NCBI GenBank assembly: GCA_963697285.1
Contig: CAVONI010000011.1
Location: forward strand, 1,116,001-1,180,000
From: JAEUQQ01 sp963697285
Lineage (GTDB): Bacteria; Acidobacteriota; Vicinamibacteria; Vicinamibacterales; JAFNAJ01
Length of the DNA stretch: 64,000 nucleotides
Direction: 5' to 3'
This document shows, one piece after another, positions 29,004-41,370 of the stretch. The notes under the pieces were generated by a model that searched no databases, was not told the DNA's origin, and was given only the letters and a program-made list of their open reading frames with translations. Each line of letters begins with the position of its first letter. The first letter of the stretch is position 1. A program made the position numbers and the translations under genes.

Positions 29004-31567
29004 GGGCGTCCTCCGCGTGGAGCGCTGTCGACGATGGCGAGCAGCAGGTCCTGCGCCCGCTCGTAGCGCGGCGTGGCCTCGAGCGCGGTGAGGATCTCGC
29101 GCTTGGCCGCCGCGCGATCGCCGGCGGCCAGCAGCGCCTCGGCCAGGTCGGTGCGCGCGCCTGCCGGGTCGGCCGGGCCTGCGGCCATGGCCAGTCCGAA
29201 GTGCAGCACCGCCCCCGACGCATTGCCCGTGTCGAGGAAGAGCCGCGCCAGCGCGCTGTGCTCGGTTCCGTCGAAGGGCTGGACCTCGACGATGCGGCGC
29301 TGGGCCTTCTCGAGTTGCTGGCGGTCGCCGGTCTCGCGCGCCAGCGTCGCCAGGCGACGTGCCGTTTCAAGTCCGGCAGTGTCGTGTTCGAGCGCATCCG
29401 ACAACAACGTGACCGCACCCGCGCGGTCGCCTTGCTTCTCGAGCACCTGGGCGAGCAACCCGCGGGGCCCCGCCTCGCCGCCGGCAAACGGCACCAGCGC
29501 CACGGCACGCTCGAGCGTCCGTCGCGCCGTTGCGAGGTCGCCGCCCGCGAGCGCCGCACGACCGGCGGCAATCTGGATGGGATAGGTACCCTGATGGGCC
29601 TCCGCCAGCGTCGCGAGCGCTTCCGCTTCGCGCGGCAGCTCGCCGACGCTCTCGGGCAGCGTCAAGGCCTTCTGCGCGCGGCCGTAGCGGCGCTGCACGA
29701 ACCCGTCGAACGTCGCCTGCAACGCCGCCACGTCCACCTTCAGCTCGCGCGCAAGCACACCGCGGTCGTCGAGTCCCTCGCCGTAGGCGCGCAACATCCG
29801 GTGGATGGCCTCTTCGCCCTGCAGTTCGACGATGTGTTCGACGACCAGCGACGCCTGGAAGTACGCCAGCGTGATCAGGCGCGGATTCGTGAACGCGTCG
29901 TTGATCACCGCCAGCGGGATGGTCTCGCCGCGCGCCAGCGCCGAGGCGAACTCCACTTCCGACTCGCGTCCCCACGAGGCGCGGGCGCGCCGTTCCTCGT
30001 ACACCGAGATGCCCTCGGTCAGCCAGCGCGGCACCCGCTGGTTCGACATCTGCAGCGTGATCACGTGCGCCAGCTCGTGCCACAACGTCGCCGCCCAGTT
30101 GAACGAACCCGGCGGACGTGCCCTGGGCGAGTCGAGCGTGACCACGCGGCCGAAGCACGCCCCCAGCGCCCCGATCATCCCCGGCAGGCCGGCCGTGCGG
30201 ACCGCGAAGTCGTCATGGCGCGGGAACATCTCGATCAGGATGGGCCCCTTGGGCGTGAAGCGATAGCGTTCGCTGAACGACGCCATGGCGGCCGCGGCGA
30301 GCGGTTCGGCCAGTGACGGCATCAACGTGGCCTCGTCTGCGTGGAAGCGATAGATCATGCCGCCGCGCTCGATGGTCGTGAACTTCTGCAGCGTGTCGAG
30401 CAATGCGAGCAGGTTGTAGGTGACCGTGTCGTACGGATCGAGCCCGAACGCGGTGTCGAGTTCACGCTGCGCCCCGGCTTCGTCGCCGGTCCGCATCAAC
30501 TGCATGCCGAGGTCGGCGCGGGCGCGGGCGTTGCCAGGGTCCAGCTCGACGCCCAGCCGCGTGATGGCCGCCGCTTCCTCGAAGCGGTAGTGCTGCGCGA
30601 CGCGTGCCCCGACGACGCGGTGGATTTCGCCGAATCGCGGGTTGACCGCCAACGCCTTCGCGACCGCGGCGTCGTGGTCCGCGCGCCGGTTCTCGAGGTA
30701 CGCGATGGCTGCCTCGACGGCCAGGCCGTCGAGATGCCGGGGGTTGATCGCGAGCCCGCGCCCGACGTGCGCACGCGCCTCGGCGTACCGGCGGTCGTCG
30801 AGGGCCAGTTCGCCGAGCAGGACGTGCGCCTCGACGAGCGAACCGTTGATCGCGAGCGCGCGCGTGGCCGACGCCGTCGCGGCGGGAGGATTCTCGTCGG
30901 CCTGGGCCTCGGCGAGGGCCAGGTGCGCGGCGGCGAGGTCGGGGGCATTGGCCACCGCCTGCTGGAGCGACGTCACGGCATCGGGCAGGTTGTGCTTCTC
31001 GAGGAACAGGCTGCCCCACGCGAGGTCGATGGCGGGATCGCCTGGCGACGCCGCGGCGGCCTCGCGGAAGTACTCGTTGGCCTCTTCGAACTGCCCACGG
31101 AGGTGGGCGGCGCCCGCCCGCCGCATGAGTGACGCCCCGTCGAGTTGACCGTCGAGGGCCTCGTCGAGCGCGGTGAGGACCGCGGCCGCCTCATCCGGGC
31201 GGCCAAGGTCGCGCAGGAGCGTGGCAAGCGCGAGGGCACCCTCGCCACCCGGGTCGCCCGTCGCGGCACTGCGGTAGTGCCTCAGTGCGTCGTCGTACTG
31301 TCCGCGCCATGCCTCGAGCCGCCCGAGCCGCACCGACACTGCTGGTTGCACCGGATCCAGCGCGGCCAGCTGCGTCGAGGCGGCCTCGAGGTCACCGCGG
31401 TTGAACGCGGCATCGATCGCCGACAGTGACGAGGCCGGAACTTGCGCTGACGCGCGCGCGCCGCACAGCAGTGCCGTCACGGCGATGGCCGTGACCCACA
31501 GTCGCCTTCGGCGGGTGAACGTCGCCCCGCCACGGAACGTGCCGCGCGTGAACCCAGTCAGCTGCAT
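29000..31567 (-). CDS. TPR protein with gluzincin (peptidase MA-like) domain, first gene of MoxR operon
   Basis: An 855-residue secreted protein. Residues 1-42 form a basic signal peptide (RRRRLWVTAIAVTALLCGARASA) in shortened view. TPR repeats cover about 50-390. A peptidase MA-type zinc metalloprotease domain carries HELAH at about 495-499, with the likely third ligand in WLTEGISVYEE about 17 residues on. Further TPR repeats cover about 640-850. The motif set is complete, so protease activity is plausible. A consensus -10 (TATAAT) lies 16 nt upstream of ATG 31567. It overlaps DUF4159 by 4 nt, so it heads the eight-gene operon. Substrate unknown. Confidence 0.82.
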   Translation of the reverse strand: MQLTGFTRGTFRGGATFTRRRRLWVTAIAVTALLCGARASAQVPASSLSAIDAAFNRGDLEAASTQLAALDPVQPAVSVRLGRLEAWRGQYDDALRHYRSAATGDPGGEGALALATLLRDLGRPDEAAAVLTALDEALDGQLDGASLMRRAGAAHLRGQFEEANEYFREAAAASPGDPAIDLAWGSLFLEKHNLPDAVTSLQQAVANAPDLAAAHLALAEAQADENPPAATASATRALAINGSLVEAHVLLGELALDDRRYAEARAHVGRGLAINPRHLDGLAVEAAIAYLENRRADHDAAVAKALAVNPRFGEIHRVVGARVAQHYRFEEAAAITRLGVELDPGNARARADLGMQLMRTGDEAGAQRELDTAFGLDPYDTVTYNLLALLDTLQKFTTIERGGMIYRFHADEATLMPSLAEPLAAAAMASFSERYRFTPKGPILIEMFPRHDDFAVRTAGLPGMIGALGACFGRVVTLDSPRARPPGSFNWAATLWHELAHVITLQMSNQRVPRWLTEGISVYEERRARASWGRESEVEFASALARGETIPLAVINDAFTNPRLITLAYFQASLVVEHIVELQGEEAIHRMLRAYGEGLDDRGVLARELKVDVAALQATFDGFVQRRYGRAQKALTLPESVGELPREAEALATLAEAHQGTYPIQIAAGRAALAGGDLATARRTLERAVALVPFAGGEAGPRGLLAQVLEKQGDRAGAVTLLSDALEHDTAGLETARRLATLARETGDRQQLEKAQRRIVEVQPFDGTEHSALARLFLDTGNASGAVLHFGLAMAAGPADPAGARTDLAEALLAAGDRAAAKREILTALEATPRYERAQDLLLAIVDSAPRGGRP

Positions 31568-31583
31568 GAGGGAAGCCGCGTAA

Positions 31584-31589
31584 ATTATA
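31584..31589 (-). promoter_or_regulatory. Consensus -10 hexamer (TATAAT) of the MoxR operon
   Basis: An exact TATAAT on the minus strand, ending 16 nt before ATG 31567, stands out in GC-rich surroundings. No matching -35 hexamer is visible at 16-18 nt, so the promoter may be extended or activator-dependent. The gap 31568-31726 holds no other recognisable element. Confidence 0.5.
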
Positions 31590-31726
31590 GCCGACGCCAG
31601 TCACCCCACCTGCAGGGGCGTGTCATGGTGGCTTAGACGAGGATACCCGCAGAACGGTCGCGCCGGGGAATGCGCCCGCCCCGATGCCCGCCCCCTGAGC
31701 CGCCCGCTGCCGGAACACTGGTGCCG

Positions 31727-32240
31727 TCACGGGGTACGACCGTCGTCCAGCGCCGGTTCCTCGACGCGGACTCGCTTCCACATCAACCACGCGAATGCGA
31801 TCCAGCATGGCGGCCCCGTGCGCCATGCTCCGAAGAAGACGCCGACCGCCAGCAACTCGAGCGCCACGGCAACGTAGTTGGGATGGCCGATCCACCGGTA
31901 CGGTCCGCGCACGACCCGCGCGGAACCGGGCGGCACCAGCACGCGGAAGCACCAACGGGAACCCAGCGACGCGATGGCCCAGGTACTTGAGCCCCTTGGC
32001 GGCGGCGAACCCCAACGCACCCCACACGGGCATGCCCCCCGAGGGCGCGAGCAGGCCTTCGGCGATCATCAGGCCGAAGCTGGCCGGGTAGGCGACCTGC
32101 ATCCACCGATAGACGTCGTCGGCGGGTTCGCGCGCACCGAGCAGGCGTAACTGCCGCTCGTTCAGGCGTGACCACCACGACTCGACGAGGAGCAGTATCA
32201 CGATCACCGCGACGAATGCGGCATCCTGAGCCCCGCTCAT
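31727..32240 (-). CDS. ICMT-family membrane methyltransferase, one frame break
   Basis: About 170 residues after repair. It is a small polytopic protein of the isoprenylcysteine carboxyl methyltransferase family, SAM-dependent enzymes with several membrane helices. The family core is RVVRGPYRWIGHPNYVAVALE near 110-130. The frame changes near 31983 (GLKY to WAIASLG), one extra base. The reading ends at the tca at 31727. The true substrate in bacteria is rarely isoprenylcysteine; lipid or polyketide carboxylates are possible. A second family member lies at 36339-37084. Confidence 0.72.
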
Positions 32241-32303
32241 CACGTGAGGGCCTGCGCCTGGCGGCGATGGTCGTGCACGCGTCCCGTCCTCACCCGCAGA
32301 CCC

Positions 32304-33749
32304 CTACACGTGATTCCACAGGAAGGGTACCTTGATCACCTCGATGCCGTGCAGGACCGAGGCATTGCCGAGCAGCGCGAGCGGCCAGAACCACCGACTC
32401 CGAAGCACGATGACGTTGAACGCGAAGGTAAGGGGTAACAGCACGCGAGGGTAGGCGCCCGGCCAACCTTCCCAGACCGCCGGTCCCAGCGCCGCCAGCA
32501 GCACGCAGTAGGCGGCCCCGAGTCGCCACCACGGGTTCGCCCACTCTCGGCGCACCATCAGGAACCCCGCCTGGGTGGTGATGCCGATCAGGGCCAACAC
32601 GCTGAATCGACCCGGCGTCGCCCACCATCCGGCCGTCCACACCTCGCCGAGCGCAAGTCGCCAGGCCCCGATGAAACCGGCGAGGGGGACAGAGAAGTTG
32701 CGAGCCCCCTCGTCGGCGGCGGAGTAGACGGGGCCGAGCGACCCCAGGTAGACGTGCCACAGGACGAGCGGCAGCACGATCGCGACGAACCGTGGTGCGA
32801 GCGTCGTCCACTGGCGGAACGTCAGTGGCAGGCGATCGACCAGCAGGCTGCCACCGAGGAGATTGGTTTCGCGGCCCAGGCCGCCGAGGCCCACCAGGCC
32901 CACGCCGAGCCACCAGCGCCCGCACTCGACGGCGATGACGGCCAGGGTGAGCACCAGCATGCCGGGTCCGTCGAGCAAGGCGAACCTCACTGAACCCACG
33001 AGTCCCGAGCCGAGAAGGCAACCCACCCACGGCACGAACGTGCGGGGCTCGCGAATCGGGAACCAGCGGGCCAGGAGCCAGGCCAGCACCAGCCAGGCCA
33101 GGACGTTCTGCAGGGCGTACGCGTTCAGCACCCAGGCGGTGCGCCCGAGTCCGAGCACGTAGGCCGTCCAGGCGAAGAGGATCCGCCTCGCGCGATAGGG
33201 GGGGTTGTCGAGGGCGTGGTCGATGGCGCGGTCGCGAAGCAACGGGTCGGCCGCCAGTTGCGCGTAGAACTGGCCGTCGTATCCGGCATCGTTCGGCCCG
33301 AGCACGGCGTGCGGGGCGGCCCGCACGGCCGGGAGGGCATCGCCCGCAAACGTGCCTCCGAAGGAAATCAGCGACGTGAACCCGGTTTCCGGTTCATACG
33401 ACGAGGCGACGAAGCTCAGGAACACGCCGACGACCACCAATCGTCCCGCGAGGTGCAGGCCGGAAGGCGACAACAGGCGGCGTGCCACGCGTCCTACGCG
33501 CTGATGCAGGGGATTGCGCCAGACGAGGATGTGGCGCAGCGCGAAGATGGCCAGCGCAGCCACGGCCGGCCGCCACCAGACGAGCACCACGATGCGGACA
33601 CCCGCGATCCGCCCGCGCCACCCACCGAAGAGGACCACGGCGAGGGCAACGAGGAGCAGGACGACGGTTGCCAGGTCCAGGACGCTCGCCCATGCCGGGA
33701 TCCGAGGAACCTCGCTGCGTCGCTCGGTCACCGGAGAGGCCGCAGACAC
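32304..33749 (-). CDS. Polytopic membrane protein, possible GT-C-like
   Basis: A 481-residue protein with about ten hydrophobic segments. An extracytoplasmic loop carries NDAGYDGQFYAQLAADPLL near 150-170, a motif seen in a class of GT-C-like membrane proteins, and a later GLGRETNLLGG. The C-terminus ends KVPFLWNHV. This pattern fits a lipid-linked sugar transferase or an uncharacterised relative, but no catalytic acidic pair can be assigned with certainty. It lies between the ICMT and FAD oxidoreductase genes on the same strand with gaps of about 60 bp, so co-transcription is possible. Confidence 0.6.
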   Translation of the reverse strand: MSAASPVTERRSEVPRIPAWASVLDLATVVLLLVALAVVLFGGWRGRIAGVRIVVLVWWRPAVAALAIFALRHILVWRNPLHQRVGRVARRLLSPSGLHLAGRLVVVGVFLSFVASSYEPETGFTSLISFGGTFAGDALPAVRAAPHAVLGPNDAGYDGQFYAQLAADPLLRDRAIDHALDNPPYRARRILFAWTAYVLGLGRTAWVLNAYALQNVLAWLVLAWLLARWFPIREPRTFVPWVGCLLGSGLVGSVRFALLDGPGMLVLTLAVIAVECGRWWLGVGLVGLGGLGRETNLLGGSLLVDRLPLTFRQWTTLAPRFVAIVLPLVLWHVYLGSLGPVYSAADEGARNFSVPLAGFIGAWRLALGEVWTAGWWATPGRFSVLALIGITTQAGFLMVRREWANPWWRLGAAYCVLLAALGPAVWEGWPGAYPRVLLPLTFAFNVIVLRSRWFWPLALLGNASVLHGIEVIKVPFLWNHV

Positions 33750-33809
33750 GGCGCGGAATATAGCATGGCGATGGCTGGGCCTCGGCCGATGAAGGCATCC
33801 ACGGGCACG

Positions 33810-34979
33810 TCACGCGCCGGCGGTCGCGCTCCAGCCACATGTGCGTGCCAGGCTGGTGTCGCCCGCGTAGGAGATGACCCGCCGCACCACGCCCGGCGCC
33901 GCGCGCGCCACGAGTGCACCCGCGCGGACGAGTCCGGGATGTGCGACCAGCGCGCGGAGGTAGCGGTTGACGCCGAGCTTCCGCCCGAACAGGTCGTCGC
34001 GACGCTGTTGCAGCAGCGCGTGACCTGCGAGCGACGGCTCGGCGAGCACGCGCAACGCGACCTCGGCCGCGAGCAGGCCGCCGTGCATGGCGAGGCGCAT
34101 GCCGTCGCCGGTCATGGGATCGACGAACCCGGCAGCATCCCCGGCCAGCAGCAATCCGGGCATCCCCGCCGACGACGCATCCACGGCGAGGGGTCCGACG
34201 ACCGAGACGGCGCCGATGCGGCGCGCGCCCGCGAAACGCTCGGCGAGGAGCGCGTCGGCGCGCAACATCTGCGCGAGCAACTCCGGTGGCGCGTCGAACC
34301 CCGCGCGCGATGCGCTCACGTAGCAGACGTTCGCGATCCCGCCTGGGAGCGGCGCCACGCCGACGTAGTGATCCTTCCGGATGTGCATTTCGCCGCGCGC
34401 CTGCAGTCCCGCGACGTCGGTGAAGTACGCGCCGGCCGCCCACCTCCGCGGATGCGTGGGGTGCCTGATGAGGCGGGCGGCAATCGCCAGCGCGCTGCGA
34501 CGACCCTCGGCCGCGATGGTCACCACGGCGGGCACGCGCATGCGCCGGCCACCACCGGCGTCGAGCACCGCCCCGCGAACGACCGCCCGCGTCCCGTGCG
34601 AATCGAACAGCGGTTCGACGACGCGCACGCCCTCGCGTACCTGGGCGCCGGCCCGAACGGCCTCGTTCAGCAGCGCGGCATCGAAGTCGGCGCGCGAGAT
34701 GGCTCGGCCTGCCAACCGGTCGCCATAGTCACCGACAATCCTGGCGCCGGTGGGGCCCGTGACGACCATCCCCGACAGCGGGAGTCCCCCGGCGGCGATC
34801 CCGTCGAGGCGCAGGTGCGCCAGCAACGCGAGCGCGCCCGGGTTCAACGTATCGCCGCAGAGCTTCGGCCTCGGAAAGTGCGCGCGGTCCACGACGAGCA
34901 CCCGTGCACCGGCGCGGGCGAGCACGATCGCCGCGATGGCCCCCGCGGGCCCTGCCCCCGCAATGAGGACGTCGAGCAT
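33810..34979 (-). CDS. FAD-dependent oxidoreductase, geranylgeranyl reductase-like
   Basis: A 389-residue flavoprotein. MLDVLIAGAGPAGAIAA is the N-terminal dinucleotide-binding GxGxxG, then VLVVDRAHFPRPKLCGDTLNPGA, the family's hallmark, and later LLLAGDAAGFVDPMTGDGMRLA, the second FAD motif. Members reduce isoprenoid double bonds or hydroxylate/halogenate aromatic polyketides. ATG 34979 is used because it puts the GxGxxG at residue 8; a longer reading overlaps the ketosynthase gene. It starts 5 bp after the ketosynthase stop, so the two are co-translated and probably act on the same product. Confidence 0.82.
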   Translation of the reverse strand: MLDVLIAGAGPAGAIAAIVLARAGARVLVVDRAHFPRPKLCGDTLNPGALALLAHLRLDGIAAGGLPLSGMVVTGPTGARIVGDYGDRLAGRAISRADFDAALLNEAVRAGAQVREGVRVVEPLFDSHGTRAVVRGAVLDAGGGRRMRVPAVVTIAAEGRRSALAIAARLIRHPTHPRRWAAGAYFTDVAGLQARGEMHIRKDHYVGVAPLPGGIANVCYVSASRAGFDAPPELLAQMLRADALLAERFAGARRIGAVSVVGPLAVDASSAGMPGLLLAGDAAGFVDPMTGDGMRLAMHGGLLAAEVALRVLAEPSLAGHALLQQRRDDLFGRKLGVNRYLRALVAHPGLVRAGALVARAAPGVVRRVISYAGDTSLARTCGWSATAGA

Positions 34980-34984
34980 GCGCG

Positions 34985-36295
34985 TCAGGCCGCGCCGATG
35001 ACGAGCGCGGAGTTCTTCGACCCGAACCCGAGGCAATTGCACAACGCCGCCTCGACCGATGCCGCCCTCCCGACGATGGGCAGGCAGTCGAGGTCACAGT
35101 CAGGGTCGAGGTCCGTGAGGTTCGCGGTCGGTGGCAGGAATCCGCGCGAGAGCCCGAGGACAGCCGTCACAACACCTGCGGCGCCGCTGGCTCCCTGCGG
35201 GTGCCCGATCATCGACTTGGTCGACGATCCTGCAAGCCGGCCGGCGTGCGCGCCGAACAGGCGCCGCACGCACCGCGCCTCGACGGTGTCGTTGAGCGGC
35301 GTGGAGGTGCCGTGGAAGTTGACGTACCCGAACGCCTCGGGAGCATGCGGCGATCGCGACATCGCCAGCGACATCGCCCGCACGATCTGCTTGCCTTCCG
35401 GATCCATCTGGACGCGGTGGTAGGCGTCGCACGTCGAACCGTACCCGTCGACGTAGGCATAGATGCGGGCATTGCGGGCCCGGGCGCGCGAGGCGCGCTC
35501 GAGGGTGATCATCCACGCGCCCTCGCCGAGAACGAACCCGTCGCGCGCCCGATCGAAGGGCCGCGATGCCTCGGCGGGCCGCTCGTTGAAGTGCGTCGAG
35601 ACGACCTTCATGCGCGAGAAGCCGAAGATCATCCCCGGCGTCACGCACGCGTCGGCGCCGCCCGTGAGGACGACATCGGCCTCGCCGGCCCGCAGCGTCT
35701 GCATCGCGTAGCCGATGGCATCGGTGGAACTCGTGCACCCGCACGACAACACGTGGCTGATGCCGTGAAGGCGCAGCGCAATCGAGACCTCGCTCGACAC
35801 CATCCCGCAGATCGACACGGGGATGGCGTAGGGCGTGATGCGCTTCCAGCCCTCGGCGAAGAACTCGCGATACTGGTCTTCGCCGATGTCAATCCCGCCC
35901 GAGCCGGTCCCGACGATGACGCCGGCCCCCGGCTCGCCGAGTTGCAGCCCGGCATCGGCCCAGGCCTCGCGGGCGGCAATGACCGCCGCCAGCGCCGTCC
36001 GCGAGTACCGCCGCGGATCCGCACGCTCGGACAACGCCAGGCCACTCGCGCCGACCATCGTGCCGACGCGTTCCTCGTCGTCGGCATCACCGTCGACCGG
36101 GGGCGCATCGTCGATCGAGACCGGCGGAAGCGGCGCGGCGACCTGGCACGCATAGGCCGAGGCATCGAACCCGTCGATGGCCCGGGTCGCCGACCGTCCG
36201 TTCCGGATGCCGTCCCAGAAGCGTTCACGGCCGACACCGTAGGGTGAGACAACGCCAATCCCGGTGATGGCAAGGCGATCAGGCGACGAGGTCAT
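34985..36295 (-). CDS. Beta-ketoacyl synthase resembling type II PKS KS-alpha
   Basis: A 436-residue condensing enzyme. Catalytic Cys lies in LSCGCTSSTDAIGYA, His in VNFHGTSTPLNDTVE and in SMIGHPQGASGA. The GCTSS-DAIGYA context and PFDRARDGFVLGEGA resemble KS-alpha of aromatic polyketide synthases more than FabF (ACASG). No chain-length factor, ACP or cyclase is in the window, so it may make a single condensation or a lipid-type product. It is followed after 5 bp by an FAD oxidoreductase and is divergent from an ICMT-like gene. Catalytic residues are intact. Confidence 0.85.
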   Translation of the reverse strand: MTSSPDRLAITGIGVVSPYGVGRERFWDGIRNGRSATRAIDGFDASAYACQVAAPLPPVSIDDAPPVDGDADDEERVGTMVGASGLALSERADPRRYSRTALAAVIAAREAWADAGLQLGEPGAGVIVGTGSGGIDIGEDQYREFFAEGWKRITPYAIPVSICGMVSSEVSIALRLHGISHVLSCGCTSSTDAIGYAMQTLRAGEADVVLTGGADACVTPGMIFGFSRMKVVSTHFNERPAEASRPFDRARDGFVLGEGAWMITLERASRARARNARIYAYVDGYGSTCDAYHRVQMDPEGKQIVRAMSLAMSRSPHAPEAFGYVNFHGTSTPLNDTVEARCVRRLFGAHAGRLAGSSTKSMIGHPQGASGAAGVVTAVLGLSRGFLPPTANLTDLDPDCDLDCLPIVGRAASVEAALCNCLGFGSKNSALVIGAA

Positions 36296-36338
36296 GTGCG
36301 GCGTCGGGGGCGAACACGATACCGCTTCACTATACTCA

Positions 36339-37084
36339 ATGCCGGTGCCGCCCCCTGCTCGCCCGCTCTCCTCCGGCTGTACGCCGTCATCTCGTTGACC
36401 GGCGCGATGGCGTTCGTCCTCGCCCTGGCGTGCGGCGCGTGGTTCTACCTCGTCCGGCTACAGGCCGTGCCGCCCGGCGCGACGCCCTGGACGGCCGCGC
36501 AGGCCGTGCCGTTCAACTTCGCGCTGTTCTCGGCCTTCGCGCTGCACCACAGCGTGTTCGCGCGCCCGCCGGTGAAACGGTGGCTGCTGGCGATGGTCGC
36601 GCCAGAACTCGAGCGCACCTCGTTCGTCTGGATCGCCAGCGCCCTGTTCATCGCGATGTGCCTGGCCTGGCGACCGGCGGCCGGCGTGGTCTGGGAGTTG
36701 CGTGGCGGAATGCAGGTGCTCGGCTACGGCACGCAACTGGCGGGACTCTGGTTCACGTTCACCGGCGCCCGGATGATCGACGTGTTCGAGTTGGCAGGCG
36801 TGCGCTGGGTCGTGCGCGGCCCCGAGGCGCTCGACGATCCGGGTGACCTGACCGAGCGTGGGCCGTACACGCTGGTGCGTCACCCGATCTACCTTGGCTG
36901 GGTGCTCCTGACCTTCGGTGCCCCCGAGATGACGCTCGGCCGACTGACCTTTGCCTTCATCAGCTTCGTGTACCTGGTGGTCGCCGTCCCCTTCGAGGAG
37001 CGCGCTCTGCTGCGTCGCCACGGCGAGAGTTACCGGCAATACCAATCGCGGGTGCGCTGGCGCATGCTCCCCGGCATGTACTGA
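36339..37084 (+). CDS. ICMT/NnrU-like membrane methyltransferase, start uncertain
   Basis: About 248 residues. The C-terminal core ERGPYTLVRHPIYLGWVL and FEERALLRRHGESYRQYQ is that of the isoprenylcysteine methyltransferase/phospholipid methyltransferase-like family. Six or so hydrophobic helices precede it. The first helix (LLRLYAVISLTG) lies upstream of the first in-frame ATG (36407). An out-of-frame ATG at 36339 (MPVPPPARP) would fit if one C is missing from the poly-C near 36352; the only in-frame alternative is a GTG at 36296 touching the ketosynthase gene. I favour 36339 with one missing base. It is divergent from the ketosynthase gene. Confidence 0.65.
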
Positions 37085-37219
37085 GGGGTCACGCAGGCGA
37101 TCCTCCCGCCCCGTTCGCCCGGCCGAGGGCTGGACCACGGCCCCACCCGACGTGCGCCCGTGGTGCAAGACGCCAACGCCGCCGCGAAGCGATCGTGTTT
37201 GCGCGCTACACTGATCGGC

Positions 37220-38956
37220 ATGCTCCCCGTCTCGCGAACCTCAGCCTCGTCCCGGCACGTGGTCGTCCTGCTCGGCACGGCGGCGATCACCCTTCTCACG
37301 GGCGCGGCGCCCCTCCGGGCGACAGGCGACGAACCCAGGACGCCTGCAGGCCTCGATGCGGCCGTCGCGACGGTCACGGCAAACGATCTCAGGAGCGCGC
37401 TCACGTTCCTCGCCAGTGACGCCCTGCAGGGCCGCGCGACCGGGCATGCCGGCAACGACGTCGCGATGCGGTATCTCGCCGCCATGCTCGGCGCCGCCGA
37501 GGCCGTCCCGGTCTTCGGATCGTCGTTCCTCCAGCCGCTCGACCTCGTCACGCCGGTGATCGGCGCACAGAACCGGCTGACGGTGAAGGAGCAGGTCAGC
37601 GGCGCAGACGTCACGGCCCGGTTCGCGGCAGGCGAGCACATGCAGCCGGTCGGGATGACGCCGGCACGCGAGGTGACGGCGCCGCTGGCGTTCGCGGGAT
37701 ACGGCATCGCGGCACCTGCGCTGAACTACGACGACTACGCGGGCCTCGATGTCAGGGGGCGCATCGTCGTGGTCTTCGATCGGACGCCCACCAGCGGACG
37801 TACGCCCGACACGTTCGGAAGTTCCACCGACGAGCACGGCTCGGTGCTGGTCAAGGCTCGACTGGCGCGAGCGAAGGGTGCGGTGGGACTGCTGCTGGTC
37901 GCCCCCTCGGGCGACCGCCACCTCCGGCCGCTCGAGCGGGCGTTCCCCGCGTCTCCGTCTCCGCGCGAGCGCAGTTTCGACCTGGCGTCGAACCGCCTGC
38001 CGATCCCCGTCGCGCGCGTGTCGGGCCACGCCGCCGCCACGGTACTTGGCCTGGATGATCGCAAGACCAGCCTCGACGAGCTCCGCGACGCGCTCGAGAA
38101 GGCCACCAGGGCCACCAGCAGGCCCGTGGCATCTGCCGCGTCGTTCACGCTCCCCGCGCGGAGCGCGACGTTGTCGACGGACGTCGAGCACCAGCCGGTG
38201 ACGAGCTTCAACGTGGCGGGGATGATCAAGGGCGCTGACCCGGTGCTCGAGAAGGAGGTCATCGTCGTCGGCGCGCACCTCGATCATGACGGGATCGATG
38301 CCGAGGGCCGGATCTACAATGGCGCCGACGACAACGGCAGCGGGACGGTGGGCGTGCTCGAGGTCGCCGAAGCCGTGGGCCGCCTCGTGGAGCAGGGCCA
38401 GCGCCCGAAGCGCACCATCGTCTTCGCGCTGTGGAACGGCGAGGAGCGCGGCCTGCTCGGCTCGCGGGCGTTTGCCGCGGCCACGTTGCCGGGGGGACGC
38501 ACGGTCGTGGCGAACCTCAACATGGACATGATCGGACGCGACCTCGAGGTGCCCGAGGGCGACGGACGCTTCAACGGCTTCGAGCCGACGAGGCCGGGCC
38601 AGCACGCCAACACCGTGATGGTGCTGGGCTACTCGCGTGCCCCGGGACTCGCGCAGTGGGCGCGCGACGAGAACGGCGCCATCGGCCTGTCGCTCCTCGT
38701 GGAGGGCGACACGCACGCGCAGAACCTGATCCGACGCAGTGATCAGTGGCCGTTCCTGCAACGACGCATTCCTGCGCTCTTCTTCACCACAGGGTTGCAT
38801 CCCGACTACCACACGCCGGACGACGACGTGCAGAAGATCAACTTCAGCAAGCTCGAGAAGATCGTTCGCCTGGTCACGCGCGTCACGTGGCGCCTGGCCG
38901 AGGCCGCGGCGATTCCCCCATTCACGGATCCCGCGCCAGACCCGACAGCGAAGTGA
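37220..38956 (+). CDS. M28 family zinc aminopeptidase, secreted
   Basis: A 578-residue M28 peptidase releasing N-terminal residues from peptides outside the cytoplasm. A signal peptide (about 10-35) ends ATGDEP. A PA-type insert follows (TAPLAFAGYGIAAPALNYDDY). The two-zinc site is complete: VVGAHLDHDG, YNGADDNGSG, the catalytic Glu in ALWNGEERGLLGS, NMDMIGRD, and the last ligand in HPDYHTPDDD. ATG 37220 is used since it starts the signal peptide; a longer reading adds 20 polar residues. It precedes lon by 6 bp. Confidence 0.9.
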   Translation: MLPVSRTSASSRHVVVLLGTAAITLLTGAAPLRATGDEPRTPAGLDAAVATVTANDLRSALTFLASDALQGRATGHAGNDVAMRYLAAMLGAAEAVPVFGSSFLQPLDLVTPVIGAQNRLTVKEQVSGADVTARFAAGEHMQPVGMTPAREVTAPLAFAGYGIAAPALNYDDYAGLDVRGRIVVVFDRTPTSGRTPDTFGSSTDEHGSVLVKARLARAKGAVGLLLVAPSGDRHLRPLERAFPASPSPRERSFDLASNRLPIPVARVSGHAAATVLGLDDRKTSLDELRDALEKATRATSRPVASAASFTLPARSATLSTDVEHQPVTSFNVAGMIKGADPVLEKEVIVVGAHLDHDGIDAEGRIYNGADDNGSGTVGVLEVAEAVGRLVEQGQRPKRTIVFALWNGEERGLLGSRAFAAATLPGGRTVVANLNMDMIGRDLEVPEGDGRFNGFEPTRPGQHANTVMVLGYSRAPGLAQWARDENGAIGLSLLVEGDTHAQNLIRRSDQWPFLQRRIPALFFTTGLHPDYHTPDDDVQKINFSKLEKIVRLVTRVTWRLAEAAAIPPFTDPAPDPTAK

Positions 38957-38962
38957 CGCGCC

Positions 38963-41366
<2,404 letters not shown>

Positions 41367-41370
<4 letters not shown>

